Positions 8,972-18,903 of a stretch of DNA of 64,000 nt are shown here, in pieces. Position 1 is the stretch's first letter. Each line of letters opens with the position of its first letter. Made by a program: the position numbers and the translations under genes. The notes under the pieces are model-generated. The model was not told the origin of the DNA. It did not search any database and worked only from the letters and a program-made list of their open reading frames with translations. This stretch comes from Rudanella sp031411995 (GTDB lineage: Bacteria > Bacteroidota > Bacteroidia > Cytophagales > Spirosomataceae): NCBI GenBank assembly GCA_031411995.1, contig JANOCD010000097.1, positions 94,443 through 158,442 on the forward strand. Direction: 5' to 3'.

Positions 8972-11500
8972 TTAAAGCTCCCCGGCATCGATGGTCATCA
9001 CCTCCATTCCGTAAGCAGGCAGTTGTTTCGAAACGGGGGGGGTGCCCTTGATCGTGATTTTCACGTCGGATGGCTGCGCCCGGCTGTTCAACAAAACAAC
9101 GAAGACTTTCCCACCCTGCACTGCTTTTGCCAGCAGGTAGTCGACAGAAGGGTTGTCGAGTTGAACGAGGATCTCGCTAACGATCAGGTTCGCTTTCTGA
9201 CCGTTGATCGTTCCCGGTGCAAAGCCGTACGTCTGGTGCGGACCAACTTTTGGGGCTACAAAGCCACGCGGAAAACTCACTTTACCGTCGGAGCGTAGTT
9301 CGGCCTCGGCCATCAGATAGTCCGTCAGCCACCCAATTTGCCACCAGGCATGGTGTGGATACGGCCCCGAACCGCGATTCATGGCGTTCCAGTAATACGA
9401 TGCCACACTCGTTTTGGGCTCCACAAAAGCATGACGGCCAATAGCTCCGGCGCGGGCCATGTCGGCAAAAATTGGCTCTTTCGTCAGGCCGTACATCCGA
9501 ATAAACAGGCCCGCGTGGCTACACAACTGAATGGGTCCTTGCCGGGTCGCCGAGCCGAAAATACCACCATGTTCAAAGCTCAAACCCGTCTGGCTGATTT
9601 CCCAGTCTTCGCGTGGGGTTCCGTTTACTGTTTTGGCCTGATGCGTGGCAATCGGATGGGTGTAAATTGCTGTGGTATATACTTTGGCAGCTGTGATCGC
9701 TGCTGCCTTGTACCGGGTATCTTTGGTCAGGTCATACAGGTCCAGAAAAGCCTGTGCCGTTTGGCCGGTGGCAAAATCGGGGGCATACCGGGCATCACCG
9801 CACACCCCAAGATAGCTGCCGGTTTCTATGGCATTTTTAATCATCCAGTCGGCCCCTTTACGAGCGGCTGCCAGGTATTTCGGATCGTTGAGCACCCGGT
9901 GAGCCACAATCAGGCCATAAAACGTAGGGCGAACATCCTGAACATCTTTAAACGTTTCGGCATCCGTGCTCTTATCATAGGCTACGGCCCAACTGCCATC
10001 GGGCTTTTGCCAGTTTAGTAGCCGGTCGGCACCCAGCCGGAGCCGGGTTTTCAATTCCGTATTGGTGGGATCGAACAGCAACATATTACCGAAATCCAGC
10101 ATGATGTAATAGGTCAGGCTAATGGGCTCGACAACATCACCCCACTCTTCCACGAATTTCTTTTTCTTGGCCAGGTAATACTGTCCCATGGCCGCTCCCT
10201 TGAAAAAGCCGTCGGCGGTTTGCTGCTGGCTGAGTTTGAAGTTTTTGGCGTACGGCAGCACATTTTGGGTCAGCAACGAATCGCCGGTTGCCGTTGCAAG
10301 CATCCACATGGCTCCGTAGTCCGCATTTTTCATGGCGTCTTTGTCCGAACCAACCACGCCCCCATTGTAGGTTTGCGCCCCAATTTTCTTACCTTCAAAA
10401 TCTTCTATGTTCCAGAGCGACGTTTTTGGGTCGGTCAGATAATGATGCATTTTCTGGATGCGCTCCGTCAGCGATTGCTTGCTTTGCCGGATAGCCACCG
10501 ACTCTTTAAACCGGTACACGTCATAAGCCGCATGGTTGAGCGCCTTGAACCAGTCACCGTCGATCAGGCTGTATCGAAACGTGTAGCTCATGGTTTCGCC
10601 CGGTTTCAACGCCGACTTTGGTTCGCCCAATACCGGGAAATACAGCGTGGGGGCCAGCTCGGCTTTGCGGTTCATGTGCGACAGGCCAATGTTCCAGTCG
10701 ATCTGCGTGCTTTTGTCCACCGTCCAGGGATCACGCGCCAGTCCGGGTTCTGGAATCACCGAGAGTGTCAACCCGTTGCGGGTACTAACCATGGGTGACA
10801 GCGTCGTAGCGCAACGTTCGCGGTACAGCACGGGTAGTTTCGGGATGCCATGCCCGTAAGCATAGGCCAGTACAAAATTGGGCTGAAAGGTGTTACCCTG
10901 AAAATAGCCCGGCACGGTTGCCCAGCTCATCTCCTTCTCAGCCACGGTGGCAATGGAGGGGCTGGCCAGTGAAAAATAGCCCCCTTTTTTAACGGTGAGG
11001 GTTTGCTTGACCACCACATCCGTCGGAAATTTCGGATCAATAGTCCACTCGGTCATTACTGTTCCCGCTTCAGTTTCCTGCTGGAACGTCAGGCTGTTTT
11101 TGCCCGTTTGCCGTACTTCTTTCGGGAAAAAGTGAATGGCCTGCCCGGCGGTATTCAGCGAGACAGGATTGGTGCTTTCGGCCCACTGCACGAGCTGGTA
11201 CCGGTATTTGGGGTCAGGAAACACCTCCCCCGTAATGGTTTTAAAGGTCTCGCTCGGCTTCTCGGATGGCTTCTCGGCCGCATACAGCAGCGTGTTCTCG
11301 CCCGACGGCGTACCCAGCGTTTGCCAGCGACTGCCCTGTTTTACCTGAACTTGTTTGATTTCGAACCCGCGGGCCGTTTTCGCCCAAACCAGCCGGATTT
11401 TGTCATTCGCCAGCTGGGGCGACTGTCCATTGGCTGGACTCACCGCGGATAGAGCCAACAGGGTCAGCGCGCAAAGAAAAAGAAGAAGGGTGTTTTTCAT
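8972..11500 (-). CDS. Secreted six-hairpin-type (alpha/alpha barrel) enzyme
   Basis: The 842-residue protein has a signal peptide (LFLCALTLLALSAVSPANGQ). The first 330 residues are beta-rich, like a supersandwich domain. Residues of about 370-750 are helical with repeated aromatic motifs (ADRLLNWQKPDGSWAVAY, ARKGADWMIKNA, YPHHAWWQIGWLTDYLMAEA) typical of six-hairpin glycosidases and polysaccharide lyases. A short beta domain closes the protein. Relatives in Bacteroidota are sometimes labelled glycerophosphoryl diester phosphodiesterase, but the fold signals argue for carbohydrate cleavage. I cannot assign a CAZy family. It is the first gene after the 33-bp inverted repeat that separates it from susD, and is likely co-transcribed with the symporter 18 bp downstream. 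Confidence 0.7.
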   Translation of the reverse strand: MKNTLLLFLCALTLLALSAVSPANGQSPQLANDKIRLVWAKTARGFEIKQVQVKQGSRWQTLGTPSGENTLLYAAEKPSEKPSETFKTITGEVFPDPKYRYQLVQWAESTNPVSLNTAGQAIHFFPKEVRQTGKNSLTFQQETEAGTVMTEWTIDPKFPTDVVVKQTLTVKKGGYFSLASPSIATVAEKEMSWATVPGYFQGNTFQPNFVLAYAYGHGIPKLPVLYRERCATTLSPMVSTRNGLTLSVIPEPGLARDPWTVDKSTQIDWNIGLSHMNRKAELAPTLYFPVLGEPKSALKPGETMSYTFRYSLIDGDWFKALNHAAYDVYRFKESVAIRQSKQSLTERIQKMHHYLTDPKTSLWNIEDFEGKKIGAQTYNGGVVGSDKDAMKNADYGAMWMLATATGDSLLTQNVLPYAKNFKLSQQQTADGFFKGAAMGQYYLAKKKKFVEEWGDVVEPISLTYYIMLDFGNMLLFDPTNTELKTRLRLGADRLLNWQKPDGSWAVAYDKSTDAETFKDVQDVRPTFYGLIVAHRVLNDPKYLAAARKGADWMIKNAIETGSYLGVCGDARYAPDFATGQTAQAFLDLYDLTKDTRYKAAAITAAKVYTTAIYTHPIATHQAKTVNGTPREDWEISQTGLSFEHGGIFGSATRQGPIQLCSHAGLFIRMYGLTKEPIFADMARAGAIGRHAFVEPKTSVASYYWNAMNRGSGPYPHHAWWQIGWLTDYLMAEAELRSDGKVSFPRGFVAPKVGPHQTYGFAPGTINGQKANLIVSEILVQLDNPSVDYLLAKAVQGGKVFVVLLNSRAQPSDVKITIKGTPPVSKQLPAYGMEVMTIDAGEL

Positions 11501-11549
11501 CTTAAGAAGCCAAACGTATTCATTTAAATTAAGGAGACTGGTATCTGAC

Positions 11550-11631
11550 CTGCTCTGCCCCTAAATCCCCTGAAGGGGACTTTATTCGCCAGTAAGCTAA
11601 GTCCCCTTCAGGGGATTTAGGGGCAGAGCAG
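11550..11631. repeat. Perfect 33-bp inverted repeat with 16-bp loop
   Basis: The arms 11550-11582 and 11599-11631 are exact reverse complements. Each arm contains the smaller palindrome CCCCTGAAGGGG. The repeat lies between susD and the downstream enzyme gene, on the transcript of both. It could attenuate transcription, protect the susCD mRNA 3' end, or be a REP-like interspersed repeat. No long T-run follows it on the minus strand. Confidence 0.85.
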
Positions 11632-11685
11632 CTTTAAAAAGTTGTTATAAGTATTAATTAAATACGTTCGCGCACTTACCCTCAG

Positions 11686-13176
11686 TTATTTCCAGTCTGG
11701 GTTTTGTTCCAGTTTCGGATTGGCATTCAACTCATCCTGCGGAATCGGGAAGTACTTGTTCTTGGCCTGCACGTTCCGGGTCGGGTACACGCTGTTCACC
11801 GCTTTCGGAATCACTGTCAGGTATTTGCCCGTGCGGGTGAGGTCATACCAGCGGTCACCTTCCGCGAAAAACTCCCAGGCGCGTTCCTGCAAAACGGCTT
11901 CGATAAAGGCGTCTTTGCTCAAACCCGTTGCCAGGTAGGCAAGACCCGCCCGTTTCCGAACAATGTTGATGTAGCCGTAAGCAGCTGCCGTAGGGCCGTT
12001 GAGCCGTGCTTCGGCTTCGGCGGCAATCAGGTACATATCGGCCAGACGCAGAATCGGGATGTTGGGAATCAGGTTCAGCGTCGACAGGGGGTCCTGATAT
12101 TTTTTGATCAATACCCCTTCGGTCGTAATGGGCGTGATGTTCCGCTGGGCAACAATCTTGTTGCTTTTATCAAGGTAGTTGGTGTCCAGCAACTGACGAC
12201 GCTTGTCCAGTGGGTTGAAGCTGCGAAAAAAGGACATGTACGCGAACATCGACCCAAACGTTGTTTTGCCGTACTCAGGTCCTCCGCTGGCGGGTGGCCC
12301 ACAGAGACCCGTCATCTGGTGCGACCGACCCGGCGAAACGGGATCAACTTCAAAAGCCCACATATTTTCGACACGGGCAGCATCTTCCTGGTCGTACCGG
12401 TACACGTTGCGCACATCAGGCATCAACGAATACTTACCCGACGTGATCACAGCCTGCGCTTTTTCGAGTGCTTTTGCCCATTCCTCATTATACAAAGCAG
12501 CCTTGGCATACAGCGCGTTGACGACTTCTTTGCTCGGCCGGCCTTTGTCAACCGTTGGGTACGATGGCAAGCCAGCGGCAAACGCCATGTCTAAATCGCT
12601 GTAAATCTGCTTGTAAACATCCGCCTTGGGGCTTTTGCCCACAATTGCATCCGCTTCCGAATAACTCGGGTTCGTTTTAATGGGTACGTCGCCAAAGTTT
12701 TTCGTGAGTGACCACAGGTAATACGCCCGCAGAAAATAGGCTTCGCCAATGATCTGTTTTTTACGCGTTTCGGCCATTACCGCATCGGGTACCTTGGCAA
12801 TAATCCAGTTTGCTTTCTCAATCCCATCGTAGCCCGACACCCAGATTTGCTGGGGCGACTCGTTGGTCCGCGAGTTACTTTTCTGGGTGGTATAATTAAC
12901 GTCGTAGGTGAACAGCGTCAGTGTGTTACGGCCCACCACACCCCGAGGGTAGGTCTGGTCGTCGCTGAAATCGGCGATCAGGGTTGCCGCTGGTCCGCTG
13001 TACATATCGCCGAGGGGATCGTAAGCGGCAATCAACCCTTTTTCAGAGTCGGCAGCGGTTTTGTAAAAAGCTTCGGTGTAAATAGACGAGTAGATGGTTT
13101 CGTCCAGTTCGCAAGACCCCAGCGTCAGCAGGCATAGGGTCAGCAGGCTATAGCGATATATGGGAAAACGTGTCAT
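11686..13176 (-). CDS. susD: SusD/RagB-family outer-membrane glycan-binding lipoprotein
   Basis: The 496-residue lipoprotein has a signal peptide with lipobox LTLGSC (Cys near 23). The RagB/SusD N-terminal region has TPR-like helices (EKGLIAAYDPLGDM). The C-terminal SusD motifs are clear: ILRLADMYLIAAEAEARL, NIVRKRAGL, VLQERAWEFFAEGDRWYDLTRTGK and the ending YFPIPQDELNANPKLEQNPDW. It acts as the lid over the SusC channel on the cell surface. It starts 18 bp after the SusC stop. Its ligand cannot be deduced from sequence. Confidence 0.95.
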   Translation of the reverse strand: MTRFPIYRYSLLTLCLLTLGSCELDETIYSSIYTEAFYKTAADSEKGLIAAYDPLGDMYSGPAATLIADFSDDQTYPRGVVGRNTLTLFTYDVNYTTQKSNSRTNESPQQIWVSGYDGIEKANWIIAKVPDAVMAETRKKQIIGEAYFLRAYYLWSLTKNFGDVPIKTNPSYSEADAIVGKSPKADVYKQIYSDLDMAFAAGLPSYPTVDKGRPSKEVVNALYAKAALYNEEWAKALEKAQAVITSGKYSLMPDVRNVYRYDQEDAARVENMWAFEVDPVSPGRSHQMTGLCGPPASGGPEYGKTTFGSMFAYMSFFRSFNPLDKRRQLLDTNYLDKSNKIVAQRNITPITTEGVLIKKYQDPLSTLNLIPNIPILRLADMYLIAAEAEARLNGPTAAAYGYINIVRKRAGLAYLATGLSKDAFIEAVLQERAWEFFAEGDRWYDLTRTGKYLTVIPKAVNSVYPTRNVQAKNKYFPIPQDELNANPKLEQNPDWK

Positions 13177-13194
13177 TGTTTCGGTTGAATGGGG

Positions 13195-16100
13195 TTAAAA
13201 CGTGACCTGAAGACCACCCAAAATGGAGCGAGCCTGTGGATACACTAAGTTGTCGATGCCAATGGCTGTGTTTGATCCGGCGTAGGTGTTCACCTCGGGA
13301 TCAAAGCCGCTGTACTTGGTGATCGTAAACAGGTTGTTGGCGCTGGCATACACCCGAAGTTGCTGAATTCCTTTGATGCGCGGTAGCGTGTAACCCAGCG
13401 TCACGTTTTTGCAGCGCAGGTACGATCCGTCTTCCATCACATAATTGGTAATGGGTAACCGACCCGCCTGAAAACCACTCACGTATTGATTGCTCGGATT
13501 GGTCGCCGACCAGCGATCAACCAGCCCTTTGAACTGATTACGTTGTCCCAATGGCATTTCAAACGACAGGCGACTGGCGTTATAGATGTCATTCCCCTGC
13601 GAACCCGACACGAAAGCGCTCAAATCGAATCGCTTGAACGACAAGTTGGTGGAGAATCCGTAAATGAATTTTGGGTTTGGGTTGCCGGTGATGATCTGGT
13701 CGGCCGACGATATGGTACCGTCGCCATTGATGTCTTTCACTTTTTGACCACCCAAACGGCCGTCGTAGCCGGGCAAAATGGTTTCACCCGTCTGGTTAAT
13801 ACCATCAAACACATAGGTTTTGAAAACGCCCAGCGGACTGCCTACTTTCAGCAGCGAATAAGCCGTGATGAACCGTTCCTGGGTAACCCCACCATCCAGA
13901 CTCAAAACCTTGTTCCGGTTGAATGTCATATTCCCCGACACGCTCCATTTCAGCGGCCCATCCAGTATCCGGGCGTTCACAGCGAATTCAAGCCCTTTAT
14001 TTTCGAGCGACGCGAAGTTGCCCGTGATGGTGCCGTACCCCGAACTCAGCGGCAGCGATTTTACGTACAACAAATCTTTGGTTGTCTTCTGGTAGGCATC
14101 CACAATCACGCTGACGCGGTTGTTCAGGAAGCTGATATCCAAGCCAATGTCGGCCTGCGCCGAACGCTCCCAACGCAGATCGGGGTTGGCAATTCCCGAC
14201 GGATTGATACCAGTTTGGAATACGTGATTGATGTTGTAATCGCTACCCGAGGCCGATACAGTGGCCAGCGACTGGTATGGATTCAACCCGCCCGCATTAC
14301 CGGTGATACCGTAACTGGCCCGGAGTTTCAAATCCGAAAGCCACGACAGGTTTTTGGCGAACGGTTCTTCAATAATCCGCCATGCACCCGATATGGCCGG
14401 GAACAACCCGTACTTGTGGTTGGCCCCGAACTTGCTCGACCCATCGACCCGCGCTATCAAATCCAGAAAGTATTTGTCGCGGAAGCCATAGTTGATACGG
14501 GCTAGATAGGAATCCAGACGCTGGCTGCTCCGGCTACTGCTGATTGTGCGGGTCAAAGCCAGTTGCACAGCTTCGTTCCGGGTAGCATCATTTGGAAAAC
14601 CCGTAGCGTTGATGCTGTTTGAGTTGCCATTTTCTATCTGCGACGCAAATACCGCCGTTGCTTTCAGCGTATGGCGCTGGGCAAATGCCTGCGCGTAAGT
14701 CAGAATGCTCTCGTGCAACAGCGCCAGGTTATTGGTATTGATTTTAGAGCCTGACCCCGAGTTGTCGTTCAAATCTGACTGGTTTACAATCGACCGGGGC
14801 GAATAAATATCCTGCAAGCGGTTCTGCATATCAACGTTGAACGAGGCCCGGTACGTCAGCCCTTTCAGGATATTGACATCGGCGTACACATTGGCCAGTG
14901 TACGCTGAATGCCCGTCCGGTTCAGAACACTGGCAAACGACAGCGGGTTAGACACTTCGCGGTATTGGCCGTTAGCCTGTTCGCCGAAGGGAAACAACGT
15001 GCCGTCTGGGCGGTAAGGCAACAGCGTTGGCGGGGCACCAATGGCAGCACCCAAAATACGTAACCACAACACCATCGCCAATAGATTGCGAACCCGTGGT
15101 TATGCCGGAGTTTACGGCATAACTTCCCAAAATGCTGGTGCCAATTTTAACCCGGTCGCTGATGCGGTGATCTACATTCAGGCGGAACGAATACCGCTTG
15201 AAGGCCGAATTGATAATGATACCATCCTGATTGAAATAGTTGGCCGAAAGGGCCAGCTGTGTTTTTTCGTTTCCACCATTAATCGACAACTGGTGATTCT
15301 GGATGGGTGCCTGACGGAGAATGAGATTCTGCCAGTTGACGCCTTCGCCCAACGAGGCCGGATTAGGATAGTAGCTGTTCTTGAACACTTCGTTTTCCAG
15401 CTGGGCAAACTCGGCGGCATTCAGCACCGGCAGCGTTTTGGTTACGTTCTGAACGCCGTAGTAGCTGTCGAGCGTCACGCGAGTGCCACCAGTCCGGCCA
15501 CGTTTGGTGGTGATGAGTACTACCCCGTTGGCCGCCCGAGATCCGTAAATAGCTGACGCCGAGGCATCTTTCAGGATTTCGACTGATTCAATGTCGTTCG
15601 GGTTGATCGTCGACAGTGGGCTCACTTCATTAATGCCACCTCCGTTCGAAATCTGAATTCCATCGACTACGTACAGCGGCTCCGAATTACCGTTGATCGA
15701 GTTGGTCCCCCGAATCCGCACGCTGATGTTGCCGCCTGGTGCGCCCGTATTCTGGCTCACCTGCACCCCCGCTACCCTCGCCTGCAAGCCCTGCGCTACG
15801 TTAGCTACGGGCGTCTGCACCAGATCGGCTGATTTGATGGAAGCAATTGATCCCGTGGTTTCGATTTTACGCTGGGTACCGTACCCCACCACAACCACCT
15901 CACTTAGCGACCGGTCGTCGGCTTTCAGACTTACGTCGATTGACGATTTGTTACCAACCGAAACCTCCTGAGTTAAGTACCCAATGTACGAAAACGTCAG
16001 TGTAGCATCCCCGCCAGGCACTGTCATTGTAAAACGGCCATCTACATTCGTGGTAGCACCCTGTTGGGTACCCTTCACAAGCACGTTGACACCGGGCAAG

Positions 16101-16231
16101 GGAGCCCCCGTATCATCGGAAACGCGGCCATTTACGGACCGGGATTGCGCCAGCACCCGTTGAGTTGATGCCCCAGCAATCAGTAGCAGTATAGTTACTG
16201 CTAGGCATTGTACAATCTTCGTCATAAACAT
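13195..16231 (-). pseudogene. susC: SusC/RagA TonB-linked outer-membrane transporter, frameshifted
   Basis: Two overlapping frames (16231-14972 and 15081-13195) together make one SusC of about 1,010 residues. The N-terminal part has a signal peptide, a carboxypeptidase-D-like domain (VNGRVSDDTGAPLPGVNVLVKGT), the SusC signature SLSEVVVVGYGTQRK and the plug (VRIRGTNSINGNSEPLYVVDGI). The second part holds the beta barrel and ends ARSILGGLQVTF. The frame is lost near 15061-15073. One extra G in GTTGTGGTTA would explain it, giving GDGVVLRILGAAIGAPPTLLPY as in intact SusC proteins. Either the gene is newly inactivated or this is an assembly error. The rest of the sequence is undamaged, which favours a very recent event or an error. 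Confidence 0.85.
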
Positions 16232-16398
16232 GTGGGACAGGAATAATTCAATTTTTAGATGATTTGATACTGTTTAAAATCAGTGGAAAGGCTGATTGCA
16301 TAAGCACTTGTTTTTCAATTCATTACGTTGTGCATATACCTGAGCTACTATTAATTTACCGCCGTAGCATAGCGATAGCAAGATTAATTTTGATTATT

Positions 16399-16442
16399 TT
16401 TTTGGGAACATTCCCAATATTGGCTGGGAATGTTCCCAAAAA
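16399..16442. promoter_or_regulatory. Tandem palindromic operator for the LacI regulator
   Basis: Two copies of the dyad TGGGAAyrTTCCCA (16403-16416 and 16425-16438 within the block) form a larger inverted repeat. The 18-bp arms 16399-16416 and 16425-16442 are perfect around an 8-bp spacer, with dyad centres about 22 bp apart. The block lies between divergent susC and the LacI gene, so it probably controls both. Confidence 0.75.
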
Positions 16443-16502
16443 TAGTGTGTCTTTGTAGTGGCTGATTAATCCAATACTGGCGCTTTATAAGAATAGTACA
16501 AA

Positions 16503-17540
16503 ATGCACCAAACGACCATTATCGATATTGCCCGCCAGTTAGGTATCTCCAAGTCTACGGTGTCGCGGGCACTGACGGCGCACCCCAATGTGAATGCAAA
16601 GACCAGGCAACGGGTGCTGGAACTAGCCGAAAAGCTGGATTACCAGCGAAATCAGTTAGCGATCTCGTTAGTGACCAACCAGACGCACACTATCGGCATC
16701 ATGGTGCCAGAGTTTATCAGCTTCTTCTTCCCCAAAGTGATTATCGGTGCCCAGGAGGAGTTGGCAAAGTCGGGCTACAACGTGATCATCTGCCACTCGA
16801 ATGAATCGTACGAAACTGAGGTGGCAAATGCTAAAGCATTGTTAGCCAGCCGGGTTGACGGCTTGATTGTCTCGCACACGAAAGAGACCCGTAACTTCGA
16901 CCATTTCATGACGTTTCAGCGGAAGGGTATTCCGGTTGTGTTTTTCAACCGCGTTTGCGAAGCCATGAACGTATCGAACGTGACCGTTGATGATTACAAT
17001 GGGGCGTTTCAGGCAGTGGAGCACCTCATTCAAACCGGTCGAAAGCGGATTGCCCACCTTGCCGGCCCCGACACGCTGGCTAACAGTCGAAATCGGCTCA
17101 ATGGCTACCGGGATGCCCTTACGGCCAACGGATTACCAATTGACCCTGAACTGGTTATTGCCTATGATTTAAACCTGGCGAAGGCGAATATTTACGTCAA
17201 CCACCTGCTCAACTTACCCAATCCACCCGATGCGTTGTTCGCGATGAATGACCCTACAGCCCTCGAAGCGCTGAGTGTAGCCAAACATCGCGGGCTGTCG
17301 GTGCCTGACGACCTGGCCATTGTCGGGTTTAGCGACGACCCTATATCGTCGCTTATTGAACCGGGTTTAACCACCGTTTCGCAACCCGTCGATGAACTGG
17401 GTCAGCAAGCGGGTCAGCTTTTACTTCGGCAATTATCAACAAACGATGAGGAGTTCGTACCCGAACGGATTGTGTTACCAACAAGTCTGATTATCCGTGG
17501 CTCAACGGTAAAAAACAGGCAGGAGATGATTCAGTCCTGA
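16503..17540 (+). CDS. LacI-family transcriptional regulator
   Basis: The 345-residue regulator has an N-terminal LacI HTH (TIIDIARQLGISKSTVSRAL, residues 4-23), hinge helix (NVNAKTRQRVLELAEKLDY) and a periplasmic-binding-protein-like effector domain (TIGIMVPEFISFFFPKVI to the end). It is divergent from the sugar-utilisation string, with a double palindrome between them. It most likely represses or activates that string in response to a sugar derived from its substrate. The ATG at 16503 is the start that keeps a complete HTH. Autoregulation is likely from operator placement. Confidence 0.92.
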   Translation: MHQTTIIDIARQLGISKSTVSRALTAHPNVNAKTRQRVLELAEKLDYQRNQLAISLVTNQTHTIGIMVPEFISFFFPKVIIGAQEELAKSGYNVIICHSNESYETEVANAKALLASRVDGLIVSHTKETRNFDHFMTFQRKGIPVVFFNRVCEAMNVSNVTVDDYNGAFQAVEHLIQTGRKRIAHLAGPDTLANSRNRLNGYRDALTANGLPIDPELVIAYDLNLAKANIYVNHLLNLPNPPDALFAMNDPTALEALSVAKHRGLSVPDDLAIVGFSDDPISSLIEPGLTTVSQPVDELGQQAGQLLLRQLSTNDEEFVPERIVLPTSLIIRGSTVKNRQEMIQS

Positions 17541-17773
17541 ACAGAAGCCATTTTCACATAGCTCAAGAACTTAAGTTAATTGCCAGGTTGAACGCATTAA
17601 AATAGGGTGTTTCCGTGCCCTGCCGATCTTTGCGGTATGGATTGGACAACTTTCTTCGGCGACCTACCGGACTTTCGATTGAATCGACATAAACGTCATT
17701 TGCTACTTGATATACTAGTGTTGGTTAAAAGTTAGGTTGGCAGGTCTTTTGGCTTTTGAGTTTTAAACCCCTC

Positions 17774-18903
17774 ATGGCCATGACTAAATTTCGACTCAAA
17801 CTCTCACTCCACGAACGGACTCAACTCTTGACCAAAGTACAAAAAGGCAAAGCCTCAGCCAAAACGATTCAGAAAGCCCAAGTGCTCTTGGCCAGCGATG
17901 ATACGCAGCAACGACTAAGTGAAACCACCATTGCCGCTACCTATCACCTATCGGTTCGCAGTGTGGAACGCATTCGTAAAGATTTCTGCCAACGAGGCAT
18001 GGAGGTTTTCACCCCTAACCCCCGCCAGCCCCGCGCCGACAAAAAACTCACGGGAGAAGTAGAAGCTCATTTAATTGCCATTGCCTGTAGCGAGCCACCA
18101 GCGGGGGAAAGCCGCTGGAAACTACAAGCCATCGCCGATCGGTTGGTGGAACTACAGGTGGTTGAAACGCTTTCCCATACCAGTGTAGCAACGGTCTTAA
18201 AAAAATGAACTTAAGCCGTGGCGGGTTAAGGGGTGGATAATACCGCCCCAACAAAGTGCTGATTTTGTCTATCACATGGAGCAGGTTCTGGCTGTTTATG
18301 AGCGGCCTTACGATGAGCAATTTCCGGTTGTTTGTGTGGATGAATCCCCCAAACAGCTTATTGAAATCAAGCAATATCGATCAACTGACGGAACAAGAAT
18401 CGAAGATTCAGAATATATTCGACAGGGAGTTGCCGGGCCGCCGGAGCGGTGAGATTTACATGGCTTTTGAACCTTTGGCAGGCCTTCGTTTTGTGGAGAT
18501 TAAGGATGATCACAAAGCTATTACGTGGGTGGGCGTAATAGCGAATTTATTGGACGGCCCTTATGCTCAGTGTGTGAAAATGACGGTGGTTGGGGACAAC
18601 CTGAGTGCCCACAAACCCAGTGCTTTTTACCAAGTCTTTGGCCCGGAAAAAGCCAAAGCCTATCTGGACCGCTTGGAGTTTGTGTATACACCCAAGCATG
18701 GAAGTTGGCTTGATATGGCTGAGATTGAGTTGTCGATCCTACAGCGTGATTGTCTGAATCGGCACATAGCAACGAAAGCGTTATTGGTGGCCGAAATTAG
18801 TGCCTGGCAAACCAAACGGAACGCCAAACAAGCGAAGGCGAACTGGCAGTTTACCGCCAAAGATGCCCGGATAAAATTGCATAAACTATACCCGACCACT
18901 TAG
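17774..18903 (+). pseudogene. IS630-family DDE transposase with A7 shift and 16-bp insertion
   Basis: The N-terminal HTH part (to 18208) includes ATYHLSVRSVERIRKDF. At the run of seven A (18199-18205) the frame ends; one extra A in the transcript would continue as NELKPWRVKGW. The DDE domain then shows VVCVDESPKQLIE, VGDNLSAHKP and TPKHGSWLDMAEIELSILQR. A second break after IRQGV is removed by deleting 16 bp (18433-18448), joining it to EIYMAFEPLAG. The A-run could be programmed slippage, but the 16-bp insertion makes this copy probably inactive. Confidence 0.85.
18433..18448 (+). repeat. 16-bp mini-insertion in the IS630 transposase
   Basis: The sequence is CCGGGCCGCCGGAGCG, one base different from the insertion at 601-616. 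Deletion restores RQGV-GEIYMAFEPLAG. The edges can be placed two bases later with equal merit. Confidence 0.85.

Noticed and set aside
13486..14505. 339-codon open frame opposite the SusC gene
   Set aside because: Its composition follows from the susC coding strand; no family features or start signal are visible.
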